From: Candidatus Zipacnadia bacterium | GTDB lineage: Bacteria > Armatimonadota > Zipacnadia > Zipacnadales > UBA5352 | DNA length: 54,717 nucleotides | Assembly (NCBI GenBank): GCA_029820295.1 | Contig: JALGVA010000036.1 | Coordinates: 1 to 54,717, forward strand | Reading direction: 5' to 3' | Shown: piece by piece, positions 24,251-34,168 of the stretch | Position numbering within the stretch: position 1 is the first letter of the stretch | How the letters are laid out: the number at the start of each line of letters is the position of its first letter | The notes under the pieces: generated by a model | What the model saw: only the letters and a program-made list of their open reading frames with translations | Database searches by the model: none | Told to the model about the DNA's origin: nothing | Translations under genes and position numbers: made by a program

Positions 24251-24957
24251 GCGCGCTGGACCACGTCCGGACCATCGCGTCCAAGGAGCTGCGCGAGATC
24301 GTCACCAACCGCGGCCTGCTGTTTTCGGGCTTCTTTTTCGCCGGCTGGTTCGCCATCATGACCGGCCTGGGCATCAGCGGCGAGGACATCTCGCGCGCCA
24401 ATGAGTTGGACAACTCTCTGTTCTACATGGCCGCGCTGATCGGTCTGTTCGTGGCTTACATCTACTCCGGGCAGACCTACCTGCGTGAGAAGCAGACCGG
24501 CGTGGTCGAGACACTGCTGTGCGCACCGGTGTCGCTGCGCAGCCTGTGGATCGGCAAGGCTGTCGGCGTGGCGGCGCCGGCGTGGTTCATGTCGCTGCTG
24601 GCTGCCGGGGCGATCATGGGCATCGCCGGCTGGCGGGCGGGCGAGACGCTCCTCCCGGGCATCACCGTGACCGTGCACCTGCTGATCGTCGTGCCGACAT
24701 TCATCATCGCCGCCGTGGCGCTGATGGGCTTCTCGCAGCTCATGCTGGGCATGCGCGAGAATATGATCGTGAACATGCTCACCATCATGGTCCTCTTCGG
24801 CGCCCTCGCGACTACGCGCTACGTGGTGCAGAAGGCGCAGCTCGTGACCTGGACCGCGGTGCTGGGGCTGCTGGGGGCGTCATTGGGGCTGCTGCTCATT
24901 ACCTCGCTGCTCGGCCGCTTCCTCAGCCGGGAACGCATCGTGCGCACCATCTCGTAG
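24247..24957 (+). CDS. ABC-2 type transporter permease
   Basis: A 236-residue membrane protein with six hydrophobic helices and the ABC-2 pattern: an N-terminal IASKELREIVTNRGLL segment, then YSGQTYLREKQTGVVETLLCAPVSLRSLWIGKAV, a cytoplasmic motif of ABC-2 permeases before the third helix. It forms the channel for the ATPase encoded immediately upstream. Confidence 0.88.
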   Translation: MSALDHVRTIASKELREIVTNRGLLFSGFFFAGWFAIMTGLGISGEDISRANELDNSLFYMAALIGLFVAYIYSGQTYLREKQTGVVETLLCAPVSLRSLWIGKAVGVAAPAWFMSLLAAGAIMGIAGWRAGETLLPGITVTVHLLIVVPTFIIAAVALMGFSQLMLGMRENMIVNMLTIMVLFGALATTRYVVQKAQLVTWTAVLGLLGASLGLLLITSLLGRFLSRERIVRTIS

Positions 24958-25059
24958 ATCACAGCCGCGAACCGCCGAACCCCGGGCGGGGCCGATATGT
25001 GGTGAACGCTGCGACGCGCGGGCACGTCTGAGTGCACGAGTCCCCTGGCCGCCCCGAGA

Positions 25060-25088
25060 TTCACACGGCCGGCCCTTTGTGCTATCAT
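25060..25088 (+). promoter_or_regulatory. Promoter of the Bat operon
   Basis: TTCACA (25060-25065) and TATCAT (25083-25088) are 17 bases apart, about 75 bases upstream of the second moxR gene. No later promoter is obvious before 37.5 kb, so this one may drive the whole run. Confidence 0.6.
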
Positions 25089-25163
25089 CGACCCGTGGCG
25101 GGCGCCGTCCGTCGGCGGCCGCGTGTTCGTGACTGTCCGCGCCCGATGGGCGCCAGGTGAGTG

Positions 25164-26159
<996 letters not shown>

Positions 26160-26160
26160 C

Positions 26161-27075
26161 GTGCCGCTGGACGAGGAGCACGACGGCGAGGCCGCGGCCC
26201 TGACCGCGCACCTGCTGCGGCAGGTGCGGCGGCTGGAAATCCGCGCCCGCCACCTCGCCGAGGACCTCTTCGCGGGCAGCTACCGCTCGGTCTTCAAGGG
26301 CTCCGGCATCGAGTTCTCGGAGGTGCGCCGTTACTACCCCGGCGACGCGATCGGCAACATCGACTGGAACGTGACCGCGCGCACCGGCTACCCGCACGTC
26401 AAGCAGCACGTGGACGAGCGCCAGCTCACGGTGCTGCTGGCGGTGGACATCTCCGGCTCGGTGGCATACGGCAGCCTCGACCGGCGCAAGCAGGATGTGG
26501 CCGCGGAGGTCGCCGGGCTGCTGGCGTTCTCGGCGATCCGTAACAACGACAACGTCGGACTGCTGATGTTCGCCACCGAGGTCGAGAAGTACATCCCGCC
26601 CGACAGCGGCCGGCGTCAGGGCCTGCGCGTCATCCGTGAGATGCTCCATCACACCCCCGAGGGCCGCGGCACCGACATCGGCGAGGCGCTGGAGTTCATC
26701 AGCCGGGTGCTGACGCGCCGAGCGATCGTGTTCTTGATATCCGACTTCCATGATGAGGATTACTGGCGTGCGATGTCGGTGGCGGCGAAGCGCCATGACC
26801 TGATCACGGTGCGAATCATCGATCCGCGCGAGCGCGAGCTGCCGGACGCCGGGCTGGTCGAGCTGATTGACGCCGAGCGCGACTGGCACGTGCTGGTGGA
26901 CACCTCCTCGCGTGAGTACCGCCGGAGGCTTGCCGAGCTGATGGCTCAGCGGCGGGCCGAGCAGAACGAGCAGATGATGCGCCGTGGGGTGGACGTGATC
27001 GAGGTGCCGACTGACGGCAGCGCCATCGATCCGCTGCTGCGCTTCTTCGACCGGCGCCGGAGGCGCCTGCGATGA
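26161..27075 (+). CDS. DUF58 domain protein with vWA-like fold
   Basis: A 304-residue protein. GSGIEFSEVRRYYPGDAIGNIDWNVTARTGYPHVKQ is the DUF58 core (here residues 47-82), followed by a vWA-type metal site at D96-I-S-G-S100. Partner strands follow, with VGLLMFATEVEKYIPP and AIVFLISDFHD. No signal peptide or membrane helix is present, so it is cytoplasmic. DUF58 proteins are standard partners of MoxR. The GTG lies one base after the moxR stop. Confidence 0.9.
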   Translation: MPLDEEHDGEAAALTAHLLRQVRRLEIRARHLAEDLFAGSYRSVFKGSGIEFSEVRRYYPGDAIGNIDWNVTARTGYPHVKQHVDERQLTVLLAVDISGSVAYGSLDRRKQDVAAEVAGLLAFSAIRNNDNVGLLMFATEVEKYIPPDSGRRQGLRVIREMLHHTPEGRGTDIGEALEFISRVLTRRAIVFLISDFHDEDYWRAMSVAAKRHDLITVRIIDPRERELPDAGLVELIDAERDWHVLVDTSSREYRRRLAELMAQRRAEQNEQMMRRGVDVIEVPTDGSAIDPLLRFFDRRRRRLR

Positions 27076-28058
27076 GGGGCGCGCTCGCGTGCGGCCTGGT
27101 CACGCTGGCCGTCCTGGCCCCTGCCTGGGCGCAGGATGCGCCCACCGTCACGCTGTCGGTCGAGCCGTCCGAAGGGCTGATCGGGCAGGTCTTCACGGCG
27201 ACGGTGCGAGTCACGGCTCCGGCGGGCGTCTCGCTGGTGCTGCCCGAGGAGGACGCGGACCTGGGCGAGGCCGAGGTGCTGGGCCTGCAGGTGGATGACC
27301 AGGCCGACGCGGACGGCACGCGCACGGTGACGCTGTGCTACAAGCTGACCTTCTGGGAGGTGGGGGAGAGGACGGTCAGCGCGCCGCCCATCGCCTGGCG
27401 CACGCGCGACGGCGAGGCGCAGCAGGCCGAGCGCCCGGAGGCGACGGTGACTATCAGCAGCGTGCTGCCCGAGGGCGCTGAGGAGATCAGGGACATCCGC
27501 CCTCCGCGGGAGATACCGCTGCGCTGGTGGCACTACGGGCTCGCGGCGGTGCCGCTGGTCTTGTTCGTCGGCCTCGCGGCGCTTGGAGTCAGGTGGCTGG
27601 TGCGCCGGCGGACCGTTGAGGAGGCGGAGACGATCGCCCCGCCGCCGAGCCCGCATGAAGAGGCGCTGCGCGCGCTCGACGAGCTGGCGGCGGAGGACCT
27701 GCCCGGGCGTGACCGTGTCGAGGAGCACTACGTACGCCTGAGCTGGATCGTGCGCCGCTACGTCGAGCGGCGCTGGGAGCTGCCGGCGCTCGAGGCGACC
27801 ACGGGCATGCTGGCGGAGGTCATGCGCGGCTCCGGGCGCGTGCCCGCCGAGGTGGCGATGGCCATCGTGGCGCTGCTGCGGCGTTCGGACCTGGCGAAGT
27901 TCGCCAGGCATCGCCCGGCATCGGACGTGGCCCGCGAGGACGTGGACGAGGCGCGCGAGATCGTGCGCCGTACGCGACCCGCCCTTCCCGTAGAGGCGCC
28001 CGAGGCCGGCGAGCCCACCGCACCCGGTGAGCCGGCCCAACCGGGGGGTGAGGACTGA
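27072..28058 (+). CDS. BatD/DUF4381-like exported membrane protein
   Basis: A 328-residue protein: signal peptide (MRGALACGLVTLAVLAPAWAQ), an Ig-like beta domain (about 22-150), a membrane helix (about 157-180, YGLAAVPLVLFVGLAALGVRWLV), then a cytoplasmic helical domain with LSWIVRRYVERRWELPALEATTGML as found in BatD tails and DUF4381. It overlaps the DUF58 gene by 4 bases. It is shorter than the full BatD at 31.6 kb, and the two together bracket the vWA genes. It probably links periplasm and cytoplasm in the Bat complex. Confidence 0.75.
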   Translation: MRGALACGLVTLAVLAPAWAQDAPTVTLSVEPSEGLIGQVFTATVRVTAPAGVSLVLPEEDADLGEAEVLGLQVDDQADADGTRTVTLCYKLTFWEVGERTVSAPPIAWRTRDGEAQQAERPEATVTISSVLPEGAEEIRDIRPPREIPLRWWHYGLAAVPLVLFVGLAALGVRWLVRRRTVEEAETIAPPPSPHEEALRALDELAAEDLPGRDRVEEHYVRLSWIVRRYVERRWELPALEATTGMLAEVMRGSGRVPAEVAMAIVALLRRSDLAKFARHRPASDVAREDVDEAREIVRRTRPALPVEAPEAGEPTAPGEPAQPGGED

Positions 28059-29065
28059 TGGAATTCGCCAGCCCCTGGTGGCTCGTGCTGCTGGTGGGGC
28101 TTCCCTTCGTCGCGCGACGGCTGCGACGGCCCGGGCGGCCGGACGCCGGGGCGATGCTCTACCCGGAGGTGTGGGCGCTGCGCTGGCGGCGGACGGTGCG
28201 CACCGCCGCGGCGCGCGTGCTGCCCTGGCTGTCGATGCTGGCGCTGGCACTGCTGATCGTGGCGCTGGCGCGGCCGCGACGGCTGCAGGACGTGGTCACG
28301 GTCTCCTCGGAGGGCATCGACATCGTCCTCGCGCTCGACATCTCGGGCAGCATGCAGGCCGAGGACTTCCAGCCGCGCAACCGCTTCACCGTCGCGCGTG
28401 AGGTGCTCCAGCGCTTCATCGAGGGCACCGAAGGCGACCGGCTGGCGCTGGTGGTGTTCGCCGCCAAGGCGTTCACGCAGTGCCCGCTGACGCTCGACTA
28501 CCGCATGCTCGAGCAGCTCCTCGACCAGGTCGAGATCGGGATGGTCGATGAGACCGCGACCGCCATCGGCATGGCCATCGCCACCGGCGCGGCGCGGCTG
28601 GAGACCTCGGACGCCGCCAGCCGCATCATCATCCTGCTGACCGACGGGATGAACAACGCCGGGGCGATCGACCCGATGACGGCGGCGAAGGCGGCCGGTG
28701 CGATCGGCGTGAAGATCTACGCTGTGGGCGTGGGCAGCGAGGAGGGGGCGCTGGTGCCCATCGACGACCCGGTGTTCGGACGCACGTACGCGCGCAACCC
28801 CGACGGCAGCTATCAGCGCACCGAGATGGACGAGGAAGCGTTGCGCAAGATCGCCGAGGTCAGTGGCGGGAAGTACTTCCGCGCGGCCGATCCCGATGCG
28901 CTGCGCGCGATCTACGAGGAGATCCGCCAGCTCGAGAAGAGCAGGTTCGAGACCACCGAGTATCGGCGCTACCGCGAGATGGCGGCCGTGTTCCTGTGGC
29001 CGGCGGCGCTGCTGCTGGCGCTGCAGGTGCTGCTGTCATGCACGTGGCTGCGCAAGGTGCCGTGA
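28058..29065 (+). CDS. BatA-like von Willebrand A membrane protein
   Basis: A 335-residue protein. The N-terminal helix FASPWWLVLLVGLPFVARR is typical of BatA (DUF1550-like). A second helix (about 55-72) is followed by a vWA domain with intact MIDAS D94-I-S-G-S98-M, the conserved Thr in DETATAIG, and LLTDGMNN. A C-terminal helix near 310-330 anchors the end. It is expected to sit in the inner membrane with the vWA domain on the side reached by MoxR. Its start shares one base with the previous stop. Confidence 0.92.
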   Translation: MEFASPWWLVLLVGLPFVARRLRRPGRPDAGAMLYPEVWALRWRRTVRTAAARVLPWLSMLALALLIVALARPRRLQDVVTVSSEGIDIVLALDISGSMQAEDFQPRNRFTVAREVLQRFIEGTEGDRLALVVFAAKAFTQCPLTLDYRMLEQLLDQVEIGMVDETATAIGMAIATGAARLETSDAASRIIILLTDGMNNAGAIDPMTAAKAAGAIGVKIYAVGVGSEEGALVPIDDPVFGRTYARNPDGSYQRTEMDEEALRKIAEVSGGKYFRAADPDALRAIYEEIRQLEKSRFETTEYRRYREMAAVFLWPAALLLALQVLLSCTWLRKVP

Positions 29066-29078
29066 GCGGAGGTATACG

Positions 29079-29786
29079 GTGAACCGTGAGCCGTGGGGCG
29101 CAAGCTGGAGTGGGGGCAAGGACAGTTGCCTGGCGTGCTGGCGGGCGCTCCAGGCCGGCGCGCGGGTGCGCTGGCTGGTAAACTTCAGCTCCGAGACCTA
29201 CGGGCGCGTGCGCTTCCACGGCGTCACCGAGGCGCTGATCGCGCGGCAGGCGGCGGCCACCGGGATCGAGCTGTTCCTGAAGCCCACGCGCGACGCCATG
29301 GACGGCTATGAGCAGGGCTTTCGCGAGGGCGTCGGCGCGCTGCGCGAGCGCGGCATGACGCACATGGTATTCGGCGACGTCCACCTCGACGAGCATCGCG
29401 AGTGGGTCGAGCGCGTCTGCGGAGAGCTGGGCGTGATCGCAGTCGAGCCGCTGTGGGGCGACGACCCGGTTGCGCTGCTGCACGAGTTCGTGGACGCGGG
29501 CTTCCGCGCACTGGTGGTCAGCGCGATGGCGGAGCACTTCGGCCCGGAGTTCCTCGGGCGGATGGTCGATCACGCGCTGATCGATGGGCTGGTGGCGCGC
29601 GGAGATATCGACCCCTGCGGGGAGAACGGGGAGTACCACACCTTCGTGTTCGACGGGCCGATCTTCGAGCGGCCGGTGGAATTCGAGCGGCACGGGCCGG
29701 TGCGGAGGAACGGGCACTGGTTCCTCGACATCCGCGACGAGGCTACGGGAACGATCAGGGAGGCAGGCGCACGGGCTCATGCATGA
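29079..29786 (+). CDS. Dph6-like ATP pyrophosphatase (diphthine-ammonia ligase family)
   Basis: A 235-residue PP-loop enzyme with SGGKDS at residues 11-16 (adenylation site), FGDVHLDEHREWVERVC, a LWGDDPVALLHEFVDAGFRALV segment and the family motif GENGEYHTFVFDGPIF near 185-200, all of the DUF71/Dph6 type. In archaea and eukaryotes Dph6 amidates diphthine; bacteria lack diphthamide, so the bacterial substrate is unknown. GGAGG lies 6 bases before the GTG. It is inserted between two vWA genes and overlaps the next start by 8 bases (ATGCATGA), so it belongs to the Bat operon physically. Confidence 0.88.
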   Translation: MNREPWGASWSGGKDSCLACWRALQAGARVRWLVNFSSETYGRVRFHGVTEALIARQAAATGIELFLKPTRDAMDGYEQGFREGVGALRERGMTHMVFGDVHLDEHREWVERVCGELGVIAVEPLWGDDPVALLHEFVDAGFRALVVSAMAEHFGPEFLGRMVDHALIDGLVARGDIDPCGENGEYHTFVFDGPIFERPVEFERHGPVRRNGHWFLDIRDEATGTIREAGARAHA

Positions 29787-30798
29787 GTACCTGCGCTGGG
29801 GTAATCCAAGCGCGCTGGCGTTACTGTGGCTAACTCCGCTGCTGGTGGGGCTCTACGTCCACGCGGCGCGGGCCCGGCAGCGGGCCCTGCTGGCGTTGGC
29901 CACGCCGCGTGCCCTCGAGCGCATCGCGACGGCGGACATCCGCCGCCGCCGGCGCCTGCGCGCGGTGCTGATGATTGCGGCGCTGGTGCTGCTGGTGGTG
30001 GCGGGCGCGCGGCCTCAGCTCGGCACGAAGATGGCGCGAGTGGAGCGGCGTGGCGTCGATGTGCTCTTTGCGGTGGACACCAGCAATAGTATGCTGGCGC
30101 GCGACGTGCCGCCCGATCGCCTCAGCGCCGCCAAGGACGCGGTGCGCGCCATCATCGGGCGCATGGATGGCGACCGCGTCGGCATCGTGGCCTTCGCCGG
30201 TGACGCCTTCCTGTACTGCCCGCTGACCATCGACTACGGCGCGGCGCTGATGTTCCTGGACGCGATGGACACCTCGGTGGTCGGCGACCCCGGCACCGGG
30301 CTGGCGGACGCCATCCGGCAGGCCGGCCGCGGCTTCGAGGCCGCGGAACACTCGTACCGCCATCTCGTCATACTCAGTGACGGCGAGGACCACGAGGGCG
30401 GGGCCGTCGATGCCGCGCGCGAGGCGCACGAGGCGGGCGTGACCATCCACGTGGTCGGCGTCGGAGGCACCGCCGGCGAGCCGATCCCGGCGGTGGACTC
30501 CGAGGGCCAGGTGGTCGGCCACAAGCGCGACCGGGACGGGCAGGTGATCCTCACGCGCCTCGACGAAGAGGGCCTGCGGGCCATCGCGGACGCCGGCGGG
30601 GGTATCTACGTCTCGGCCGCGGACGGCACGATCCCGGTGCAGCGCATCGTTGGCGAACTGCAGCGCGCGGAGGGCCGGCTCGTCGGCACCTATCAGTTCA
30701 CCGAGTACCAGGAGCGCTTCCAGGTGCCGCTGGGGCTTGCCATCGTGCTGATCGCGATCCACGCCGTGATGGGCGATGTGAGGCGACGAGAGCCATGA
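29779..30798 (+). CDS. BatB-like von Willebrand A membrane protein
   Basis: A 339-residue protein with two N-terminal membrane helices (about 10-28 and 60-77) and a vWA domain. The MIDAS is D100-T-S-N-S-M, with VGIVAFAGDAFLYCPLT, GTGLADAI and LVILSDGEDHEGG following, then a C-terminal helix (about 310-330). It is paralogous to BatA in layout but diverged in sequence. The pair is normal for Bat operons; here a Dph6-like gene separates them. Confidence 0.92.
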   Translation: MHEYLRWGNPSALALLWLTPLLVGLYVHAARARQRALLALATPRALERIATADIRRRRRLRAVLMIAALVLLVVAGARPQLGTKMARVERRGVDVLFAVDTSNSMLARDVPPDRLSAAKDAVRAIIGRMDGDRVGIVAFAGDAFLYCPLTIDYGAALMFLDAMDTSVVGDPGTGLADAIRQAGRGFEAAEHSYRHLVILSDGEDHEGGAVDAAREAHEAGVTIHVVGVGGTAGEPIPAVDSEGQVVGHKRDRDGQVILTRLDEEGLRAIADAGGGIYVSAADGTIPVQRIVGELQRAEGRLVGTYQFTEYQERFQVPLGLAIVLIAIHAVMGDVRRREP

Positions 30799-31580
30799 CG
30801 CGCAGAGGAGTGAGCTGGACGGTCGTGCTGGCGCTGCCGGCGCTGCTGGGCTTCGCGTGGCCCGGCACGGTGGAGTGGCTGTGCACGCGCGGCGTGCGAC
30901 AGTACCGCGCGCAGCGCTACGACCAGGCGGCCGACAGCTTCGCCGGGGGCCTGGCGGTCGATCCGGGCAATGCCACGCTTCTGTATAATCGTGGCACGGC
31001 GCTCTATCGGACCGGTGACTTCGCCGGGGCCGAGGAGAGCCTCTCCCGGGCAACAGAGGTGGGGGATGGCAGCCTGCGCCGGGATGCGGCGTATAACCTG
31101 GGCAACGCGCGCTTCAGCGCGGGAGACTTCGAAGGTGCCATCGACGCCTACAAGCAGGTGCTCCGCCAGGATCCCGCGGACGGAGACGCGCGGTACAACC
31201 TGGAGCTGGCGCAGCGCATGCTCGAGGAGCAGCAGAACCAGCAACAGCAGCAGGATCAGGACCAGCAACAGCAGGACGAGCAGCAGGATCAGCAGGACGA
31301 GAGCCAGGCCCAACAGCAGGAGAATCAGGAGGAGCAGCAGGGCCGGGACGAGCGGGATCAAGAGGGACAACAGCAGTCCGATGAGGGCGAGCAGGCCCAT
31401 CCGCAGAGCGGCGAGGAGGGCCAGGGCCAACAGGCCGAGGAGACTGAGGAGGGTGAGCTGAGCGCGGCCCAGGCGCGACGGCTGCTGCGCGCGCTGGCCG
31501 CCGAGGATGCTGAAATGCAGGAGATCGTGCGGCGTTCGCCGCGTCAAACGGCGCCGCGACCGGGGGAGAAGGACTGGTGA
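30795..31580 (+). CDS. BatC-like TPR protein with Gln-rich region
   Basis: A 261-residue protein: a signal-anchor (about 9-22), three TPR units (about 33-140, e.g. ATLLYNRGTALYRTGDFAGAEESL and AAYNLGNARFSAGDFEGAIDAY), then a low-complexity stretch from about 145 to 220 made mostly of Gln, Glu and Asp, and a short helical end ARRLLRALAAEDAEMQEIVRR. Such Gln/Glu-rich tails are usual in BatC. It probably works as a periplasmic scaffold. ATGA overlap with batB and GTGA-type overlap with batD. Confidence 0.85.
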   Translation: MTRRGVSWTVVLALPALLGFAWPGTVEWLCTRGVRQYRAQRYDQAADSFAGGLAVDPGNATLLYNRGTALYRTGDFAGAEESLSRATEVGDGSLRRDAAYNLGNARFSAGDFEGAIDAYKQVLRQDPADGDARYNLELAQRMLEEQQNQQQQQDQDQQQQDEQQDQQDESQAQQQENQEEQQGRDERDQEGQQQSDEGEQAHPQSGEEGQGQQAEETEEGELSAAQARRLLRALAAEDAEMQEIVRRSPRQTAPRPGEKDW

Positions 31581-33325
31581 ACGCGCTGCGAGGCGTCGTG
31601 TGCGTGATGCTGCTCTGCGCTCTCGCCGCTGACGCGCGGGCGGAGGTGGACGTGCACGCCTCGCTCTCGCGCGACACGGCAGCGGTGGGCGAGTCGGTGG
31701 AGCTGACCATCGCGGTCAGCGGCGCCGTGGGCCGGGTCGCCACGCCCGAGATCCCGCCGGTGGACTACCTGCAGGTGGTCTCGTCAGGCTCGCAGCAGAA
31801 CATCACCTTCGTCAACGGACAGATGACCTCGACCAGCACGTACACCTTCCGCCTGGTCGCCAGCCGCGAGGGCACGTACACCATCCCCGGCATCGAGGTG
31901 CGCGCGGCCGGACAGGTCTTCACGACGCAGCCGCTGACGCTCACAGTCACCGGGCGTTCGAGCGCGCCACCGCCTCCTCAGCCCGGCCCGTTCACGTCCC
32001 GGCCGCCGGCGCCCGATGACACGGCCCCCGGCGAGGAGCCGCCGACCGAGGACGTCTTCGTGGAACTCGTCGTGGACGACGACCGGCCGTGGGTGGGCGA
32101 GCAGGTGACCATGAGCCTGCGCTTCTATCAGTCGACGGCGGTGCGGCTGATGGGCTCGGCCGAGTACTCCCCGCCGTCAACGGAGGGCCTGGTGGCCGAG
32201 CCGCTGCCCGACCCGCCCACGACGCGGGTCGAACTCGGCGGCCTGCCCTACCAGCTCATCGAGCGCCGAACCGCACTCTTCGCGCCCGCCCCGGGCGAGT
32301 ACACCATCGGCGCGGCCTCGATCACGCTGATCCGGAGCTACCTCTCGGGCGAGGAGACCATCACCACCGACCCGGTGACGCTGCACGTGCGCCCGCTCCC
32401 TGAGGCGGGGCGCACCGACGCCTTCAGCGGCGTGGTCGGTCGGCTGCACGCGACGCTGAACGCCACCTCTGAGGCGGTGCGCGTGGGGGATGCGGTGACC
32501 GTGCGCCTTGAGGTGACCGGCACCGGAGACATCCGCCAGCTCGAGGCGCCGGAGTTGCAGTGCGGTGAGGCCCGGGTCTACCCCAGCGGCCGGCAGCCCA
32601 GGGTCGGGCCGCAGACGACTGGCGCCGGTGACGTCATCGGCGGCTCGGTGGTTTTTGAGTACCTGGTGATGCCGGCACAGGCGGGCGAGCTGATCGTGCG
32701 GCCGGTCGAGATCCAGTACTTCAACCCCCAGACCGAGCGCTACGAAATGGCACGCACGTCGCCGTTGTCGCTGCAGGTACTGCCCGGCGAGGGCGGCGAG
32801 ACCTCCCTGCGGTCCGAGGGCGGCGAGATCCGCTACCTCAAAGAGAACGGACTCGGCATGCGCAGCCGAGCGCCGATCACGTCAAGCACCTGGTTCTGGC
32901 TGATGCAGCTCGCGCCGCTCGCCGCCCTGGGGTGGGCGCTGGCGCGGCGCGTCGAGTTGCTGCGGCGCGCCGCCGATCCGCGCTACCGGCGCTTTACCGA
33001 GGCCGCCGCCGTGGCGCGGCGGCAGTTGCCGGCCATCGCCACCGCCGGCGATCCCCGCGAAACTTACAGGTTGGCCGACGCCACGCTCGCGCAGTACCTG
33101 GCGGCCAAGACGAACGCAGCGGCCGCGAGCCTGTCGCCCGACGACGCCCGGGAGCTGCTGGTGCGCGCGGGCTGCTCGGAGGAGCTGGCGGGCGAGGCGC
33201 GAGATACGCTCGCCGTGCTGCGCGCGGGTGTTTACGCGCCCGGCGCGTACGCGCGACTTCCAGCGGACGAGGTGCCGGCGCGCGTGCGGACGCTCATCGA
33301 CGAGATCGAGGCGGCGCTGCGATGA
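31577..33325 (+). CDS. BatD, oxygen-tolerance family membrane protein
   Basis: A 582-residue protein: signal peptide, then repeated Ig-like beta domains (DRDTAAVGESVELTIAVSG-type openings near residues 30 and 155, and a third near 290), a Pro-rich linker near 120-150, one membrane helix (about 435-455) and a cytoplasmic helical tail (FTEAAAVARRQLPAIATAGDPRETYRLADATL). The order and length match BatD. The periplasmic part probably organises BatA and BatB. Overlaps both neighbours by 4 bases. Confidence 0.9.
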   Translation: MNALRGVVCVMLLCALAADARAEVDVHASLSRDTAAVGESVELTIAVSGAVGRVATPEIPPVDYLQVVSSGSQQNITFVNGQMTSTSTYTFRLVASREGTYTIPGIEVRAAGQVFTTQPLTLTVTGRSSAPPPPQPGPFTSRPPAPDDTAPGEEPPTEDVFVELVVDDDRPWVGEQVTMSLRFYQSTAVRLMGSAEYSPPSTEGLVAEPLPDPPTTRVELGGLPYQLIERRTALFAPAPGEYTIGAASITLIRSYLSGEETITTDPVTLHVRPLPEAGRTDAFSGVVGRLHATLNATSEAVRVGDAVTVRLEVTGTGDIRQLEAPELQCGEARVYPSGRQPRVGPQTTGAGDVIGGSVVFEYLVMPAQAGELIVRPVEIQYFNPQTERYEMARTSPLSLQVLPGEGGETSLRSEGGEIRYLKENGLGMRSRAPITSSTWFWLMQLAPLAALGWALARRVELLRRAADPRYRRFTEAAAVARRQLPAIATAGDPRETYRLADATLAQYLAAKTNAAAASLSPDDARELLVRAGCSEELAGEARDTLAVLRAGVYAPGAYARLPADEVPARVRTLIDEIEAALR

Positions 33326-34116
33326 GCGCGCACCGATGGTCGCTGATGGCGGCGCTGGCGCTGCTGGCCTCCCTGGTCTGCGCGCAGGATACCGCCGACC
33401 CGCTCGCGAAGGGCGAGGAACGCTACCGTCTGGGCGACTTCGAGGGCGCCGTCGCGGCCTACCGGGAGGCGCTGGCGTCCGGCCTCGATGGCGCGCGCGT
33501 GCAGTACAACCTGGGCAATGCGCTCTACCGCGCGGGGAAGCCGGGCGAGGCAATCGCTCACTGGCTGGCGGCGCGAACGCTGGCGCCACGTGATGCCGAC
33601 ATCCGGGCGAACCTGCAGCGCGCGCTGCTGGAACGTCCGCAGGGCCCGCCGGCGCCATCGCCGTCGTGGCTCCATGCGCTGGTGTCGTGGGCCATCGACG
33701 CCCTGACGCTCAGCGAACTCGCCGGCGCCGCCGCGGTGCTCTACTGGCTGGCCGTGGTGGTGGGGATTGCGCTGCTGGTGCGCCTCCGGCCGTCGCGCTC
33801 GCTGCGCCGGGCGCTGATCGCGCTGGCGGTGCTCGCCGGTATCACGACCGCGCTGGGCATCGGGCGCTGGTGGCGCTATCATCAGGTACGGCGGGCGGTC
33901 GTGGTCGCCGAATCGACGACCATCAACACCGGGCCGGGCGAAAGCTTCGGCGCGGCGCAGACCGTGAGCGAGGGCTGCATCCTGCGCATCGTCGGCGAGG
34001 ACAGCGGCTGGACGAAGGTGGTCGCGGAGGGCGGCGCACGGGGATGGGTGAGAGACGAGGCCGTCGCGCGGGTGCCCGGGCCGGGCGTCCCTGAGGAGTT
34101 GGCTGGGTCTGAGTGA
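33322..34116 (+). CDS. BatE-like TPR and SH3 domain protein
   Basis: A 264-residue protein: signal peptide (WSLMAALALLASLVCAQ), TPR repeats (about 28-95, GEERYRLGDFEGAVAAYREAL, then NLGNALYRAGKPGEAIAHW), two membrane helices (about 130-175), and a bacterial SH3 domain (about 193-245, ESTTINTGPGESFGAAQTVSEGCILRIVGEDSGWTKV). This is the BatE layout. The ATG overlaps the batD stop (ATGA). Confidence 0.88.
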   Translation: MSAHRWSLMAALALLASLVCAQDTADPLAKGEERYRLGDFEGAVAAYREALASGLDGARVQYNLGNALYRAGKPGEAIAHWLAARTLAPRDADIRANLQRALLERPQGPPAPSPSWLHALVSWAIDALTLSELAGAAAVLYWLAVVVGIALLVRLRPSRSLRRALIALAVLAGITTALGIGRWWRYHQVRRAVVVAESTTINTGPGESFGAAQTVSEGCILRIVGEDSGWTKVVAEGGARGWVRDEAVARVPGPGVPEELAGSE

Positions 34117-34168
34117 GCCGCAGGAGATCGACCGCGGGCCGAGCGGGGCCGAGCAGGCCGACGCCCCG

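Noticed and set aside
31230-31450. Repetitive CAG/GAG-rich DNA in the batC-like gene
   Set aside because: It simply encodes the Gln/Glu-rich tail common in BatC proteins, with no spacer structure or mobile-element features.
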